The notes below the pieces were generated by a model. It saw only the letters and a list, made by a program, of their open reading frames with translations. It had not been told where the DNA came from and did not search any database. A stretch of DNA of 35,767 nucleotides, from the NCBI RefSeq assembly GCF_001005315.1, contig NZ_LBMG01000054.1, positions 1-35,767 of the forward strand, in the 5' to 3' direction. The position numbers and the translations under genes were made by a program. Shown here piece after piece: positions 15,081 to 24,324 of this stretch (the first letter of the stretch is position 1; each line of letters starts with the position of its first letter). Origin of the DNA: Kordia jejudonensis. GTDB taxonomy: Bacteria; Bacteroidota; Bacteroidia; Flavobacteriales; Flavobacteriaceae.

Positions 15081-15615
15081 AGGGAACATACTTAAAATTA
15101 AACGAAACTTCTATCTTCTTTGAAATGTTGGGCGACAATAATGGCGGCACATTAATATTATAATCGTCAATCAATACTTCCAAATCGCCTGAAATGGTAT
15201 ATCCGTTGGAAGTTTTAGCAATTGTAGCTTTTATTTCCACTGGCTTGGTAATATCTTTCAGTGTAAACTCGCCTTTAATAATTTTCGTCTGTTCCGCGGC
15301 GTCTGTAGCATCAAAATCTGTGAATTTTCCTGTAAACGTTGCTTCTGGATACAAATCGGATTCTATATAACTTTCATTAAAATGTTCGCGCATCAATGTT
15401 TTCTTAAACACAAAGGTTCGCATCAAAATACGCACCGCAATTTCTTGTGTTTCAGGATTAAACAAACTTAGTACCTGATTGTTAGTCGCCTGAATATTTT
15501 CTACGGAAGTATACGAAAAAAACGTAACCTGACCTTGTCGTTCTATAAACTCATTCGTCTCCGTGCGAATACTAGAGGAAATGATAAAAATGAACGCTAG
15601 TAAAACTTTATTCAT
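15070..15615 (-). CDS. YceI-family periplasmic protein
   Basis: 181 aa, minus strand. A signal peptide is followed by a lipocalin-like YceI domain: FIERQGQVTFFSYTSVENIQ near the start, MRTFVFKKTLMREHFNESYIESDLYPEATFTGKF in the middle, then IIKGEFTLKDITKPVEI and a final strand KIEVSFNFKYV. YceI proteins bind polyisoprenoids or other hydrophobic ligands in the periplasm. Middle gene of a three-gene operon: it ends inside the start of the barrel gene and begins 10 bp after the OB-fold gene. Confidence 0.88.
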   Translation of the reverse strand: MNKVLLAFIFIISSSIRTETNEFIERQGQVTFFSYTSVENIQATNNQVLSLFNPETQEIAVRILMRTFVFKKTLMREHFNESYIESDLYPEATFTGKFTDFDATDAAEQTKIIKGEFTLKDITKPVEIKATIAKTSNGYTISGDLEVLIDDYNINVPPLLSPNISKKIEVSFNFKYVPYEK

Positions 15616-15625
15616 AAAATTCGTC

Positions 15626-16042
15626 TTATATAATTACACAGTGTAACAGGATAATATCCATTAAAAAACCTTTTAAAACTCCTTTCAACTTTATGTCTTG
15701 ACCCGCGTGAAGCTTCACAACTTCGTTCCGCTGATCGGACTGCATTTCGCACAATATAAAAGTTTTATCCGAGTCGCCTTTTAAAATTAGGCTATATTTT
15801 CCATCACGATATGTAATTTCTTTAATTTCTCCTTCAATCTCAATTGCCTTCTCAATAAAGCCTTCTAATTTTTGTTGTTTGCTTTCCAATTTCTGCAAAA
15901 GTTCACTCGTTGTAAAGGTATCAGAAGTTTCTATTTTTGAAGTATCTACTTCTCCGCTATTAAATAGTATAAACACATAAACAAGACACGCCAAAAGCAA
16001 AGCAAATACCGCTACTATTTTGTGTCGTTTTTGTAGGTTCAT
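15626..16042 (-). CDS. tRNA_anti-like OB-fold envelope protein
   Basis: About 138 aa, minus strand. I take ATG 16040-16042 (MNLQKRHKIVAVF) as start; an earlier in-frame ATG at 16058-16060 adds six residues. One N-terminal membrane helix (about 9-27) is followed by a short helix (TTSELLQKLE) and an OB-fold: IEIEGEIKEITYRDGKYSLI, ILCEMQSDQ, LHAGQDIKLKGVLKGFLMDIILLHCVI. This fits the tRNA_anti-like family, which in Bacteroidota often sits beside YceI genes. First gene of the operon, with the promoter expected in the 184-bp divergent gap to the Cache-LytTR gene. Confidence 0.8.
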   Translation of the reverse strand: MNLQKRHKIVAVFALLLACLVYVFILFNSGEVDTSKIETSDTFTTSELLQKLESKQQKLEGFIEKAIEIEGEIKEITYRDGKYSLILKGDSDKTFILCEMQSDQRNEVVKLHAGQDIKLKGVLKGFLMDIILLHCVII

Positions 16043-16244
16043 AATACGATGGAGAATCATTTTTTATTAAAAACTATTTTTTGTAAAATTATAGTGTAAA
16101 AATACGCTTTTCAGGAGTTTTAAAAGCACGGAAAGTAACCGAAATGGAAAATCGGAGGCTAAAACGGAATATTAACTGCTGAGAAATCAAGCTTTCATCG
16201 GTTGATATATTATTTTAGTATTTTTAAAAAGAATTGAATCTATA

Positions 16245-17363
16245 ATGAGAAACTCTAGAATTTATTTATACACAACGATTGGTTTTGTACTTGTATATAT
16301 TGTTACGATAAGCTTTGTCGTAATTCCGTTAACGTTAAAATCGAAAAGCACGGTTATTCTTCAAAATGACATTGACTTGGTTGCTCAAGAAATTCAGCAA
16401 ATGAGTGTCATTTCTGGCGATATGTTGTCACAGAAAATTGATAAAAAAAGCATTCTGAATAGCATTCAAAAAGCAACTTCAGGTAGTGACAATGAAAATG
16501 TATATTTAACCGTTTTTGATTGGTCTGGGAAAATTGTAAGTCATCCTGATAAAACAAAAATTGGTGGCAAAAACCAGCAAAAAAGCAATACCATCTCTAA
16601 CATGAAAAGTGTCGTTACAGGAGATGAACTGTATCAACTTGTAAAAGATAACGTCAATAATACGGAGGAAACATCTGAAATTATTGACATGCGTCCAATT
16701 CCAGATTCTGATTTGATCATTGCAGGACACTTAAACATAAAAAATATACAAACCCAAATCAATGCGTTTAAAGAACAACTCGTTACTGTTTTCTTTATTT
16801 TAGGATTAATTTTGCTCGTGCTGATTCTCAGTATCACAAGAGTACTATCATTATACTACGAACGCATCATTGATCGGAAAGCAGCCAAATTTGAAGATGG
16901 CGTATTAAACCTTTCAAAACTAAACACTTCGCTAGAAAATTATCAAAAAAGCATGGCTTCTCTTCAAGAAAAATCGGTTGAAAAAGTAGCCGAAGAAATT
17001 ATTGAAGAAGACACCAAAGAAGTGCCAAAACAACGACTACTAACCTACATCCGAAACGAATTGATGCCAATTGCAGTAGAAGACATTGCCTACATTTATG
17101 TTGAAAACTCTATTTCATACGTAGTTCGAAAAGATGGCAAACGTTTCACAGCAAACGACAGTTTAGACCAAATATATGCAACATTAGATTCCAAATTATT
17201 CTTTAGAGCCAACCGACAAACTATTGTGGCAATTTATGCAATTGACAAAATTATAAAGTACGGAAACAGTGCCCTGAAGATAGAAATGCAACCAATCTCA
17301 GAAATTGATATTGTCATCGGAAAAAACAAAGTTTCTGTGTTTAAAAAATGGTTAGATATGTAA
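16245..17363 (+). CDS. Membrane sensor-regulator: Cache-like domain plus LytTR
   Basis: 372 aa. TM1 (about 11-30), an extracytoplasmic region (31-178) with the Cache-like signature VYLTVFDWSGKIVSHPDKTKIG, TM2 (about 179-200), a coiled coil (about 210-255) and a C-terminal LytTR DNA-binding domain (265-372: PIAVEDIAYIYVENSISYVV, DQIYATL, FFRANRQTIVAI, GKNKVSVFKKWL). A ligand outside would thus act on DNA binding inside without a kinase. It is transcribed divergently from the OB-fold/YceI/barrel operon, which makes that operon the first candidate target. Confidence 0.88.
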   Translation: MRNSRIYLYTTIGFVLVYIVTISFVVIPLTLKSKSTVILQNDIDLVAQEIQQMSVISGDMLSQKIDKKSILNSIQKATSGSDNENVYLTVFDWSGKIVSHPDKTKIGGKNQQKSNTISNMKSVVTGDELYQLVKDNVNNTEETSEIIDMRPIPDSDLIIAGHLNIKNIQTQINAFKEQLVTVFFILGLILLVLILSITRVLSLYYERIIDRKAAKFEDGVLNLSKLNTSLENYQKSMASLQEKSVEKVAEEIIEEDTKEVPKQRLLTYIRNELMPIAVEDIAYIYVENSISYVVRKDGKRFTANDSLDQIYATLDSKLFFRANRQTIVAIYAIDKIIKYGNSALKIEMQPISEIDIVIGKNKVSVFKKWLDM

Positions 17364-17523
17364 CTGTTTTAATTCCATACCATTAGACAAAATTCCTATC
17401 AAAACATAGACAATTCAACACAAAATTCAAATCATTTCATATGTTAATAACATCAAAAAAACAGCGTTCATTTCTTGATAAAATAGTATCTTAGCACGTT
17501 TTGATTAAAATTTAATACAGCAT

Positions 17524-18213
17524 ATGAGAAAAGAGAAAAACCATAAAGGTTGGAATGAGATAAAAACAAACGATTCTTGGGCACTTTTTAAGATCATGGG
17601 CGAATTCGTAAACGGATTCGAAAAAATGAGCCAAATTGGTCCTTGTGTTTCAATATTTGGATCTGCACGTACAAAACCAGAAGATAAATACTATAAGCTT
17701 GCACAAGATATTGCGCATAAAATTGTAGATCATGGTTACGGAGTCATTACAGGTGGTGGACCCGGAATTATGGAAGCTGGAAACAAAGGTGCGCACTTAG
17801 GTGGCGGAACTTCTGTAGGACTGAATATTGTGTTGCCATTTGAACAACACGACAATCCTTATATTGATCCAGATAAAAGTATCAACTTTGATTACTTCTT
17901 CGTTCGTAAAGTAATGTTTGTAAAATACTCGCAAGGATTTGTAGTCATGCCTGGAGGTTTTGGAACATTAGACGAATTATTTGAAGCGATCACGCTCATT
18001 CAAACAAAAAAAATTGACAAATTCCCTATCATTCTTGTAGGAGCAGAATTCTGGTCTGGTTTAATGGATTGGGTAAAAGCGACCTTGCTAGACAAATTTG
18101 AAAACATTAGCGCTCACGATTTAGATTTAATTCACATCGTAGACAATGAAGACCAAGTATTAGACATCTTAGATGCCTTCTACAAGAAAACAAATCTGAG
18201 TCCTAACTTCTAA
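17524..18213 (+). CDS. LOG-family nucleoside monophosphate phosphoribohydrolase
   Basis: 229 aa, cytoplasmic Rossmann-like fold. Motifs: FGSART (45-50), GGGPGIMEAGNKGA (77-90), and the family signature PGGFGTLDE (143-151). LOG proteins (TIGR00730) cleave the N-glycosidic bond of cytokinin riboside or other nucleoside 5'-monophosphates, releasing base and ribose 5-phosphate; many bacterial members use AMP or pyrimidine nucleotides. The N-terminal extension (1-40) is common in Bacteroidota members. The next gene starts about 40 bp downstream. Confidence 0.93.
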   Translation: MRKEKNHKGWNEIKTNDSWALFKIMGEFVNGFEKMSQIGPCVSIFGSARTKPEDKYYKLAQDIAHKIVDHGYGVITGGGPGIMEAGNKGAHLGGGTSVGLNIVLPFEQHDNPYIDPDKSINFDYFFVRKVMFVKYSQGFVVMPGGFGTLDELFEAITLIQTKKIDKFPIILVGAEFWSGLMDWVKATLLDKFENISAHDLDLIHIVDNEDQVLDILDAFYKKTNLSPNF

Positions 18214-18252
18214 ACTAGAAGTTTTGTAGAATAATTGCCGAAAAAGAAAAAA

Positions 18253-19518
18253 ATGAAAAGAAAATTCCTCATCCTTTGCCTGCTATGCTTAGGATTACAA
18301 CAAATTACAGCTCAGGAAAATATTAAGACGATGTTTTACAATCTCTTAAATTTTCCTGAATTGTCCATAAACAGACTCGATGAACTAGAAGTTATCATTA
18401 CGGATTATCAACCCGATTTGTTCATGGTGTGCGAACTAAACGATGCGTTTGGCGCAGGTTTAATTTTGACAAGATTGCAAAGTATCAATCCAAATTATGC
18501 ACAAGCAGTATATTTTAACAATACATCTGACGATAATGGAAGTAATTCCAATTTGCTGCAAAATTTGATTTATTACGATAGTTCAAAATTTATCCTTGAA
18601 GGACAAGACATCATTACAACAACATTGCGCGATTTTAATCGATATACCTTACGACTCAACACCGTAAACCAAGCAACAAATCCAATTCGTTTGGAAGTAT
18701 TTGTAGGACATTTAAAAGCTGGAAACTCACCAGAAGATGAATTGCGCCGATTTTTAATGGTAGAAGAACTTGTTTCCTACTTATCTACAATTGATGTCAA
18801 CAGTAAAGTCATTTTTGCTGGCGATCTAAATTTGTATACCAGTAATGACATTACGTTCCAAAAACTTATTGATCCTACAAATGCAATCACGCTAACTGAT
18901 CCGATCAATCGTTTGGGCGATTGGCATACGAATAGTACATTTCTAGACGTATTTACACAATCGACACGTACGCAAGGTGGTTTGGGTGGCGCAACTGGTG
19001 GATTTGACGATCGTTTTGATTTTATCCTAACGTCCGAAAATATGATGACGAATACAGACCTATATTATGTTGCAAATTCATATAAATCATATGGAAACAA
19101 TAACAATCCTAACTGCTACAATCGTGAAATTAATTCGTCAGATTGTGCGGAAGTGCCAGGTTCTGGAATCAGCTACTCACAAACCTTACGAAATGCGTTA
19201 TATGACATGAGCGATCACTTGCCTGTAGTTATGGAATTGGAAACCAATGAACAATTATTAAGTACTTCATCTTTCAATGCAGAAGCTACTTTTAACTTCA
19301 TTAGAGGAAATGTTACGTCTGACGAACTCGCATTTGTGTTAAATTCTTCCAAAAAAGACAATGAATATGTGATATATAACGTTCTAGGGCAAGAATTACA
19401 GTCAGGAACTATAAAAAATAACGATATTACACGTGTCAATGTCGGAACACTTCCAAAAGGAATATATTACCTGACCATTGAAAATTATACAGAAACAAAA
19501 AAATTCATAAAACAATAA
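18253..19518 (+). CDS. T9SS-secreted endonuclease/exonuclease/phosphatase-fold protein
   Basis: 421 aa from ATG 18253; the frame also opens at a TTG 18 bp earlier, but that would put a lysine-rich stretch before the signal peptide MKRKFLILCLLCL. Cleavage is probably after ITAQ. The exonuclease/endonuclease/phosphatase fold shows MFYNLLNF, DLFMVCELN (metal Glu61), VGHLKAG, VIFAGDLNLY, DRFDFILTS and MSDHLPVVME, so the catalytic set is complete. The last about 80 residues (YNVLGQELQSGTI, LPKGIYYLTIEN, TKKFIKQ) form a type A sorting domain of the type IX secretion system, so the enzyme should be secreted or surface-bound. Could be a nuclease or a phosphodiesterase. Confidence 0.9.
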   Translation: MKRKFLILCLLCLGLQQITAQENIKTMFYNLLNFPELSINRLDELEVIITDYQPDLFMVCELNDAFGAGLILTRLQSINPNYAQAVYFNNTSDDNGSNSNLLQNLIYYDSSKFILEGQDIITTTLRDFNRYTLRLNTVNQATNPIRLEVFVGHLKAGNSPEDELRRFLMVEELVSYLSTIDVNSKVIFAGDLNLYTSNDITFQKLIDPTNAITLTDPINRLGDWHTNSTFLDVFTQSTRTQGGLGGATGGFDDRFDFILTSENMMTNTDLYYVANSYKSYGNNNNPNCYNREINSSDCAEVPGSGISYSQTLRNALYDMSDHLPVVMELETNEQLLSTSSFNAEATFNFIRGNVTSDELAFVLNSSKKDNEYVIYNVLGQELQSGTIKNNDITRVNVGTLPKGIYYLTIENYTETKKFIKQ

Positions 19519-22344
19519 TTGAACTCTATACGCTTCCATTTCGCTTCCTACCTACTATTGTTCTTTAGCGTTTTAGCTTTTGGACAACACAAAAATACGG
19601 TCACAGCAACAGTACTTGCTGAGGAAAATAGTGTGGTCATTTCTCAAGAAATTACCTATACGAACGAAACCAATACAACACTCAATGAAATTTATTTTAA
19701 CGATTGGAGTCATGGTTTTTCGGGGAAAAATACGCCTTTGGCAAAACGATTTGCGGAGGAATTTCACCGACACTTTCACTTAGCGCTAAAAAAGAAACGT
19801 GGAAATACCGCTATTGAAAGCTTTACGCTAAATGATATCGAAGTTAATTGGGAACGATTGGAAGATCAAGTAGATATTATAAAAGTCAAGCTTAATACGC
19901 CTTTGAAAGCCAATGAACATATCAAGTTTCAACTCAATTACACGGTAAAATTACCAAGTGACGAATTCACACGGTATGGCTATCGAAACAACGGAGATTT
20001 TAGCTTGCGATTTTGGTACATAACACCTGCAGCGTACAGAAATGGTTGGAAACTATACAGTAACAAAAATTTAGACGATTTATACACGGAACAAGCAGCG
20101 CATACGATCAACATAATCTATCCTAAAAAATATACGCTCATTTCAAGTGCTGATACTACTGTAGAAAGCGAAGAAGGTTTTGCCAAACTAAAAGCAACTG
20201 ACGTAAAAGAAATTACCATATTACTGCGTCAAAATTCAGAATTTAAAACTTTTCAAACCGATAAAGTAAACATTACGACGAATTTGGATGCGTTTGGAAT
20301 GGATGAAAAAATGCAAGCCATTGCAGTGGATAAAGTAGTACAATTTATTCATGAAAAATTAGGAGAATTTCCCCGAAAAGAAATGTTGATTTCAAGAATT
20401 GACAACAAAAAGAATCCTGTGTACGGATTGGGACAATTGCCTTCGTTTATAAGACCATTTACAGATGATTTTCAGTTTGAAATTAAATTGCTAAAAGCGG
20501 TTCTTACGAAAAACTTAGAAGAATCAATGTGGATGGACACACGAACTGAAAAGTGGATTTCGGATGCGTTAGAAACGTATATGTTGATGGTATATGCAGA
20601 AACCTATTACCCAAACATGAAGCTAACTGGCGGATTATCAAAAATTTGGGGCGTACGTTCGTATGAATTTGCAAAACTTGAATTTAACGATCAATATCCG
20701 TTTCTGTATATGTTGATGGCGCGTAAAAACATCGATCAGCCACTGAATACTCCAAAAGATTCTTTAACAAAATTCAATAACAATATTGCGAACAAATACA
20801 AAGCTGGTGTTGGGTTGAAATACCTAAAATCGTACTTTGATGAACAAATTATTGATGATTTTGTCAAAGAATTCTACACCAACAATCGTTTGCAGAAATC
20901 AACGCGTAAAGATTTTGAAGAATTGCTTAAATCAAAAGCTACAAAAGATATCGATTGGTATTTTAATAACTATGTAGATTCAAGAAAGCGAATTGATTAC
21001 AAAATTAAAAGTGTGGAAAAAACAGCCGATTCCTTACAAGTGACCATCAAAAACAAATACGATGGCAACTTCCCTATTTCACTATTTGGAATAAAAAATG
21101 ATTCGGTCGTTTCAAAATATTGGGTTACAGATATTGGCGAAAAGAAAACCGTGACCATTCCACGAGAAGGCATCGATCGTTTGGTATTGAATTATGATAA
21201 AATTATTCCTGAATTCAACCAACGTGACAACTGGAAATCGCTCAATGGATTCTTTGCGAATAACAAAAAGTTGCGATTTACCTTCTTTAAAGATGCTGAA
21301 AATCCACATTACAATCAAATATTCTTTGTGCCTGTAGCACGATTCAATTTATATGACGGATTTACACCAGGAATGCGTTTGTACAACAAAGTATTTCTAA
21401 CAAAACGTCTTTTATACGATTTCAAACCTTCGTACGGACTGCGTTCGAAACAATTAGTAGGTTCGGGAAGTATTTCGTATCGTCATGATATTGAAAGTAC
21501 CAATAGCGACTTATATTTTGTGCGTTTTACGGCAGGCGGAAACTACTTTAACTATGCGGAAGACTTGGCTTATACGCGTTTGGTACCGAAAGTTACATTT
21601 GGTTTTAGAGATCCTGATTTTAGATCGAATCAAAAAGAATTTATCGATTTTAGATATGTAATTGTACAACGGGAACAAGCAGAAATTCCTGATGAAACCA
21701 TTGCAAACGAACCAAATTATAGCGTTTTCAATGCGCGTTATGTATATTCAAATCCTGATCCAATTCGTCATTTAACGTGGTTTACAGATTTTCAACTCTC
21801 AAAACGTTTCTCAAAAGTATCGTTTAACCTAAACTATAGAAAGCTTTTTCAAGATAATAGACAGTTAAATGTGCGTTTCTTCTTTGGGAAATTTCTATTC
21901 AATGATACCAACTCCGATTTCTTTAGTTTCGCTTTAGACAGACCAACGGATTATTTGTTTGATTACAATTATTACGGACGTTCGGAAGATACAGGACTGT
22001 TCAGTCAACAATTAATTGTTGCAGAAGGAGGATTCAAGTCTAAGCTCGAAAATCCGTTCTCAAACAATTGGATGGGAACAATTAATGGAAGTTATAGTAT
22101 TTGGCGATGGATTGAAGCCTACGGCGATATGGGAATGTTAAAAAATGATGGAAGAAACACACGTTTTGTGTACGATTCTGGTATTCGACTCAACTTAGTG
22201 CCTGACTTCTTTGAATTGTATTTCCCTGTATATTCAAACAATGGCTGGGAAATAGCACAACCTGGTTTTGACCAACGCATCCGATTCATTGTAACACTGA
22301 GTCCAAAAACACTGACGAAACTATTTACACGTAAGTGGTTTTAG
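19519..22344 (+). CDS. M1-peptidase-like domain fused to an outer-membrane barrel, zinc motif lost
   Basis: 941 aa. Start is TTG at 19519, directly after the TAA of the preceding gene and in the same frame; it is the only start that gives the signal peptide (cleaved after FGQ) since the next Met is residue 261. Residues 24-245 resemble the N-terminal beta domain of M1 aminopeptidases and about 255-480 the catalytic domain, with YGLGQLPSFIRPF (302-314) where M1 has GxMEN, and WISDALETY (346-354) like the NEGFATY segment. The expected HExxH before it is absent: 322-345 has no histidine. From about 575 on it is beta-rich and ends in KLFTRKWF, consistent with an outer-membrane barrel. Probably catalytically dead as a peptidase. 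Confidence 0.8.
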   Translation: MNSIRFHFASYLLLFFSVLAFGQHKNTVTATVLAEENSVVISQEITYTNETNTTLNEIYFNDWSHGFSGKNTPLAKRFAEEFHRHFHLALKKKRGNTAIESFTLNDIEVNWERLEDQVDIIKVKLNTPLKANEHIKFQLNYTVKLPSDEFTRYGYRNNGDFSLRFWYITPAAYRNGWKLYSNKNLDDLYTEQAAHTINIIYPKKYTLISSADTTVESEEGFAKLKATDVKEITILLRQNSEFKTFQTDKVNITTNLDAFGMDEKMQAIAVDKVVQFIHEKLGEFPRKEMLISRIDNKKNPVYGLGQLPSFIRPFTDDFQFEIKLLKAVLTKNLEESMWMDTRTEKWISDALETYMLMVYAETYYPNMKLTGGLSKIWGVRSYEFAKLEFNDQYPFLYMLMARKNIDQPLNTPKDSLTKFNNNIANKYKAGVGLKYLKSYFDEQIIDDFVKEFYTNNRLQKSTRKDFEELLKSKATKDIDWYFNNYVDSRKRIDYKIKSVEKTADSLQVTIKNKYDGNFPISLFGIKNDSVVSKYWVTDIGEKKTVTIPREGIDRLVLNYDKIIPEFNQRDNWKSLNGFFANNKKLRFTFFKDAENPHYNQIFFVPVARFNLYDGFTPGMRLYNKVFLTKRLLYDFKPSYGLRSKQLVGSGSISYRHDIESTNSDLYFVRFTAGGNYFNYAEDLAYTRLVPKVTFGFRDPDFRSNQKEFIDFRYVIVQREQAEIPDETIANEPNYSVFNARYVYSNPDPIRHLTWFTDFQLSKRFSKVSFNLNYRKLFQDNRQLNVRFFFGKFLFNDTNSDFFSFALDRPTDYLFDYNYYGRSEDTGLFSQQLIVAEGGFKSKLENPFSNNWMGTINGSYSIWRWIEAYGDMGMLKNDGRNTRFVYDSGIRLNLVPDFFELYFPVYSNNGWEIAQPGFDQRIRFIVTLSPKTLTKLFTRKWF

Positions 22345-22605
22345 TTTTTTGTCTGTTGACTGAAAATTCAAAAATCATACGCACCTTTTTTACACCTATA
22401 AACTTCAAAAATCATAGGTATATTAAACCTTTGACTAAAATTAAAGTCTAACAAAATAATTATCGGAACTGATCAAATCGTTTTTACTATAACTTTCATT
22501 TGTAAAAGTGTATCTCATCAAATTGATAATAGCAATTGTATCGCTGAAAAGCTATTCAATATTCAGAATTTGAATACAATATATTAACAAGCTAACATCC
22601 ATAAC

Positions 22606-23385
22606 ATGAAAAAACTAACACGCACACTTTTACTTCTTTTAGTTACTGCAATCTTTGTATCATCTTGTGATGATGATTCCAATGCAACAACTACAGAACC
22701 ATCAGCAACAGAAACTAGCACACCGTTAGCTGCATTTGATGAATTTAATACCGATGCGGTAACAATTTCATTTGATGGAGACGAAATCACAATTGATACC
22801 AATGGTGTACCAAATCACACTTCTCCATATTGGGAATCGTCTGCACCGTTGCATATTGATGCTGTGGTAGCTACTGCACTGACTCCAGGTATGATTGGAG
22901 ATCGTAGTTTTACGGTAACTGTTCCTTCAGCTCCAGGTTTGGCGAGTTCAAGTACTGCAACAGGTTTAGGTCCAATTGGAATTTCCGTAACAGGAACACC
23001 AATATTCAACGATACAGAAGGACCAAATGTGCCATTAGAAGCACAAATTGCAGAAACTTTTGATTACGCAGGAGCGCACATGGGACCATCAGGATATCAC
23101 TATCATGTAGAATCTTCCGATGTTCCTGAAAATACTGTGCTTTCACATAATGATGAAAAATTAGTTGGTATCATGGCGGATGGTTTTTTAATTTATGGCA
23201 GAAAGTGCAATGCTACAGGAAATTACCCAACCGACTTAGATGCTTCTGGCGGACATAGATCTTCCTCTCAACATAGTAATGGAGAAGAATTTTATCATTA
23301 TCACATCATTAATGAATTTTACTTAGGAACTATCATTGTTCTTTTTGGCGTTGATTTGCAAGGTACTCCAAACGCTATTATGTAA
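22606..23385 (+). CDS. YHYH-domain lipoprotein
   Basis: 259 aa. The signal peptide ends in VSSC (lipid-anchored Cys21), followed by an Asp-rich, Ser/Thr-rich linker to about residue 45. The YHYH domain runs from about 60 to the end: PYWESSAPLH, GPIGISVTGTPIFND, HMGPSGYHYHVESS, VGIMADGFLIYGRK, and EFYHYHIINEFYLG. The repeated YHYH motifs may bind metal, but function is not established. The last part is shorter than in many relatives. The YwqK-like lipoprotein follows 85 bp downstream. Confidence 0.88.
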   Translation: MKKLTRTLLLLLVTAIFVSSCDDDSNATTTEPSATETSTPLAAFDEFNTDAVTISFDGDEITIDTNGVPNHTSPYWESSAPLHIDAVVATALTPGMIGDRSFTVTVPSAPGLASSSTATGLGPIGISVTGTPIFNDTEGPNVPLEAQIAETFDYAGAHMGPSGYHYHVESSDVPENTVLSHNDEKLVGIMADGFLIYGRKCNATGNYPTDLDASGGHRSSSQHSNGEEFYHYHIINEFYLGTIIVLFGVDLQGTPNAIM

Positions 23386-23408
23386 TTAATAAGTATATAG
23401 TCAATTGA

Positions 23409-23442
23409 TTGAAAAAAGATTATTTATAGTCTATTTTTTCAA
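23409..23442. terminator. AT-rich inverted repeat after the YHYH gene
   Basis: TTGAAAAAAGA (23409-23419) opposes TCTATTTTTTCAA (23430-23442) around a loop of about 10 nt. Both strands carry a T-run, so it may act as a weak bidirectional terminator. The stem is almost all A-T, which lowers confidence. Confidence 0.3.
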
Positions 23443-23470
23443 GACAATACTGACATGAAAAATCATTGAA

Positions 23471-24094
23471 ATGAGAATATATTTTTGGTCGATTTTATTG
23501 GCAAGCGTTCTATTGATTGGCTGCGCAAAACAAGGAGAAAAACTATCTCCGAGCAGTAATGCTGATCTTACGTTGAAAGTTCCAGAAATAGTTACGTTAA
23601 CATCTGCCTTGACATATCATCCTGAAACATCATTATGGACTTTAAACAATTTGCCCTACTCAGGATTCGCAGTTAGTTACTATCCTGATCATAGTTTAAA
23701 AGAAAAATTTGGTATTTTTAATGGAGTGAAGCAAAACGAATTCCTGCAATGGTTTCCTGATGGACATTTAAAAAGTAGTACAAACTATCATTTGGGAAAA
23801 TTACACGGAGAAAAGAAAATTTGGTCTTCCGATTCGGCACACGTTTTAATTGCACATTTCAACTACGATACAGGAAAAGCACATGGTGTACAAAAAAAAT
23901 GGTATGCTACGGGCGAACTTTACAAAATACTGCATCTAAACCAAGGCAAAGAAGAAGGCATGCAACAAGCATTCAGAAAAAATGGTGTTTTATATGCAAA
24001 TTACGAAGCACGAGAAGGTAGAATTTTTGGATTAAAAAAGGCAGCTCTTTGTTTCGGTTTGGAAGATGAAAAAGTGAAATACAAAGAAGAATAA
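23471..24094 (+). CDS. YwqK-like MORN-variant lipoprotein
   Basis: 207 aa. The signal peptide ends in LIGC (lipid-anchored Cys18). Repeats of the MORN-variant type: YSGFAVSYYPDHSLKEKFGI, FLQWFPDGHLKSSTNYHLGK, HGEKKIWSSD, HGVQKKWYATGELYKILHL, EGMQQAFRKNGVLYANYEAR. The label toxin-antitoxin system YwqK family antitoxin is used for such proteins but has no support here. Its association with a YHYH protein recurs, as far as I know, in related genomes. The gene is more GC-rich than the similar cassette-borne gene at 3872. Confidence 0.85.
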   Translation: MRIYFWSILLASVLLIGCAKQGEKLSPSSNADLTLKVPEIVTLTSALTYHPETSLWTLNNLPYSGFAVSYYPDHSLKEKFGIFNGVKQNEFLQWFPDGHLKSSTNYHLGKLHGEKKIWSSDSAHVLIAHFNYDTGKAHGVQKKWYATGELYKILHLNQGKEEGMQQAFRKNGVLYANYEAREGRIFGLKKAALCFGLEDEKVKYKEE

Positions 24095-24270
24095 ACACCT
24101 ATTCATCATAAAATGAGGACGTTTGGTCTTGGAATGCAAGATTTCAAAAAATGCTTTATAAAAATTAAACAATTGTCAGTGAAAAAGTGATTTTCTGTCA
24201 TATTTTGAATAAATCATAATTAAAATTAGCTTTTATTAAATTATTCACATTTTTTTAAGACGATCAGCTA

Positions 24271-24301
24271 TTGTAAAAATGCGCTATTTTTTATACTTTT
24301 G
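24271..24301 (+). promoter_or_regulatory. Bacteroidota-type promoter of the E1 dehydrogenase gene
   Basis: TTG (24271-24273), a 20-bp spacer, and TACTTTTG (24294-24301), a perfect match to the TAnnTTTG -7 box with the usual -33 TTG. Transcription should begin about 24305-24310, just upstream of ATG 24325. This rules out the GTG at 24301 as a start because it lies inside the -7 box. Confidence 0.7.
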
Positions 24302-24324
24302 TGAGACTTCAATTTACAAGAACT

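Noticed and set aside
17467-17494. TATCTTAG as -7 box of the LOG gene
   Set aside because: One mismatch in the -7 box and no TTG at the correct -33 distance.
18235-19525. Readthrough fusion of the secreted phosphatase-fold protein and the M1-like barrel
   Set aside because: Although the frames agree, the first protein ends in a complete T9SS sorting tail and the second begins with its own signal peptide, so a fusion would make no sense.
24301-24324. GTG at 24301 as start of the E1 dehydrogenase
   Set aside because: It overlaps the last base of the -7 box TACTTTTG, so it would lie upstream of the transcript start; ATG 24325 fits.
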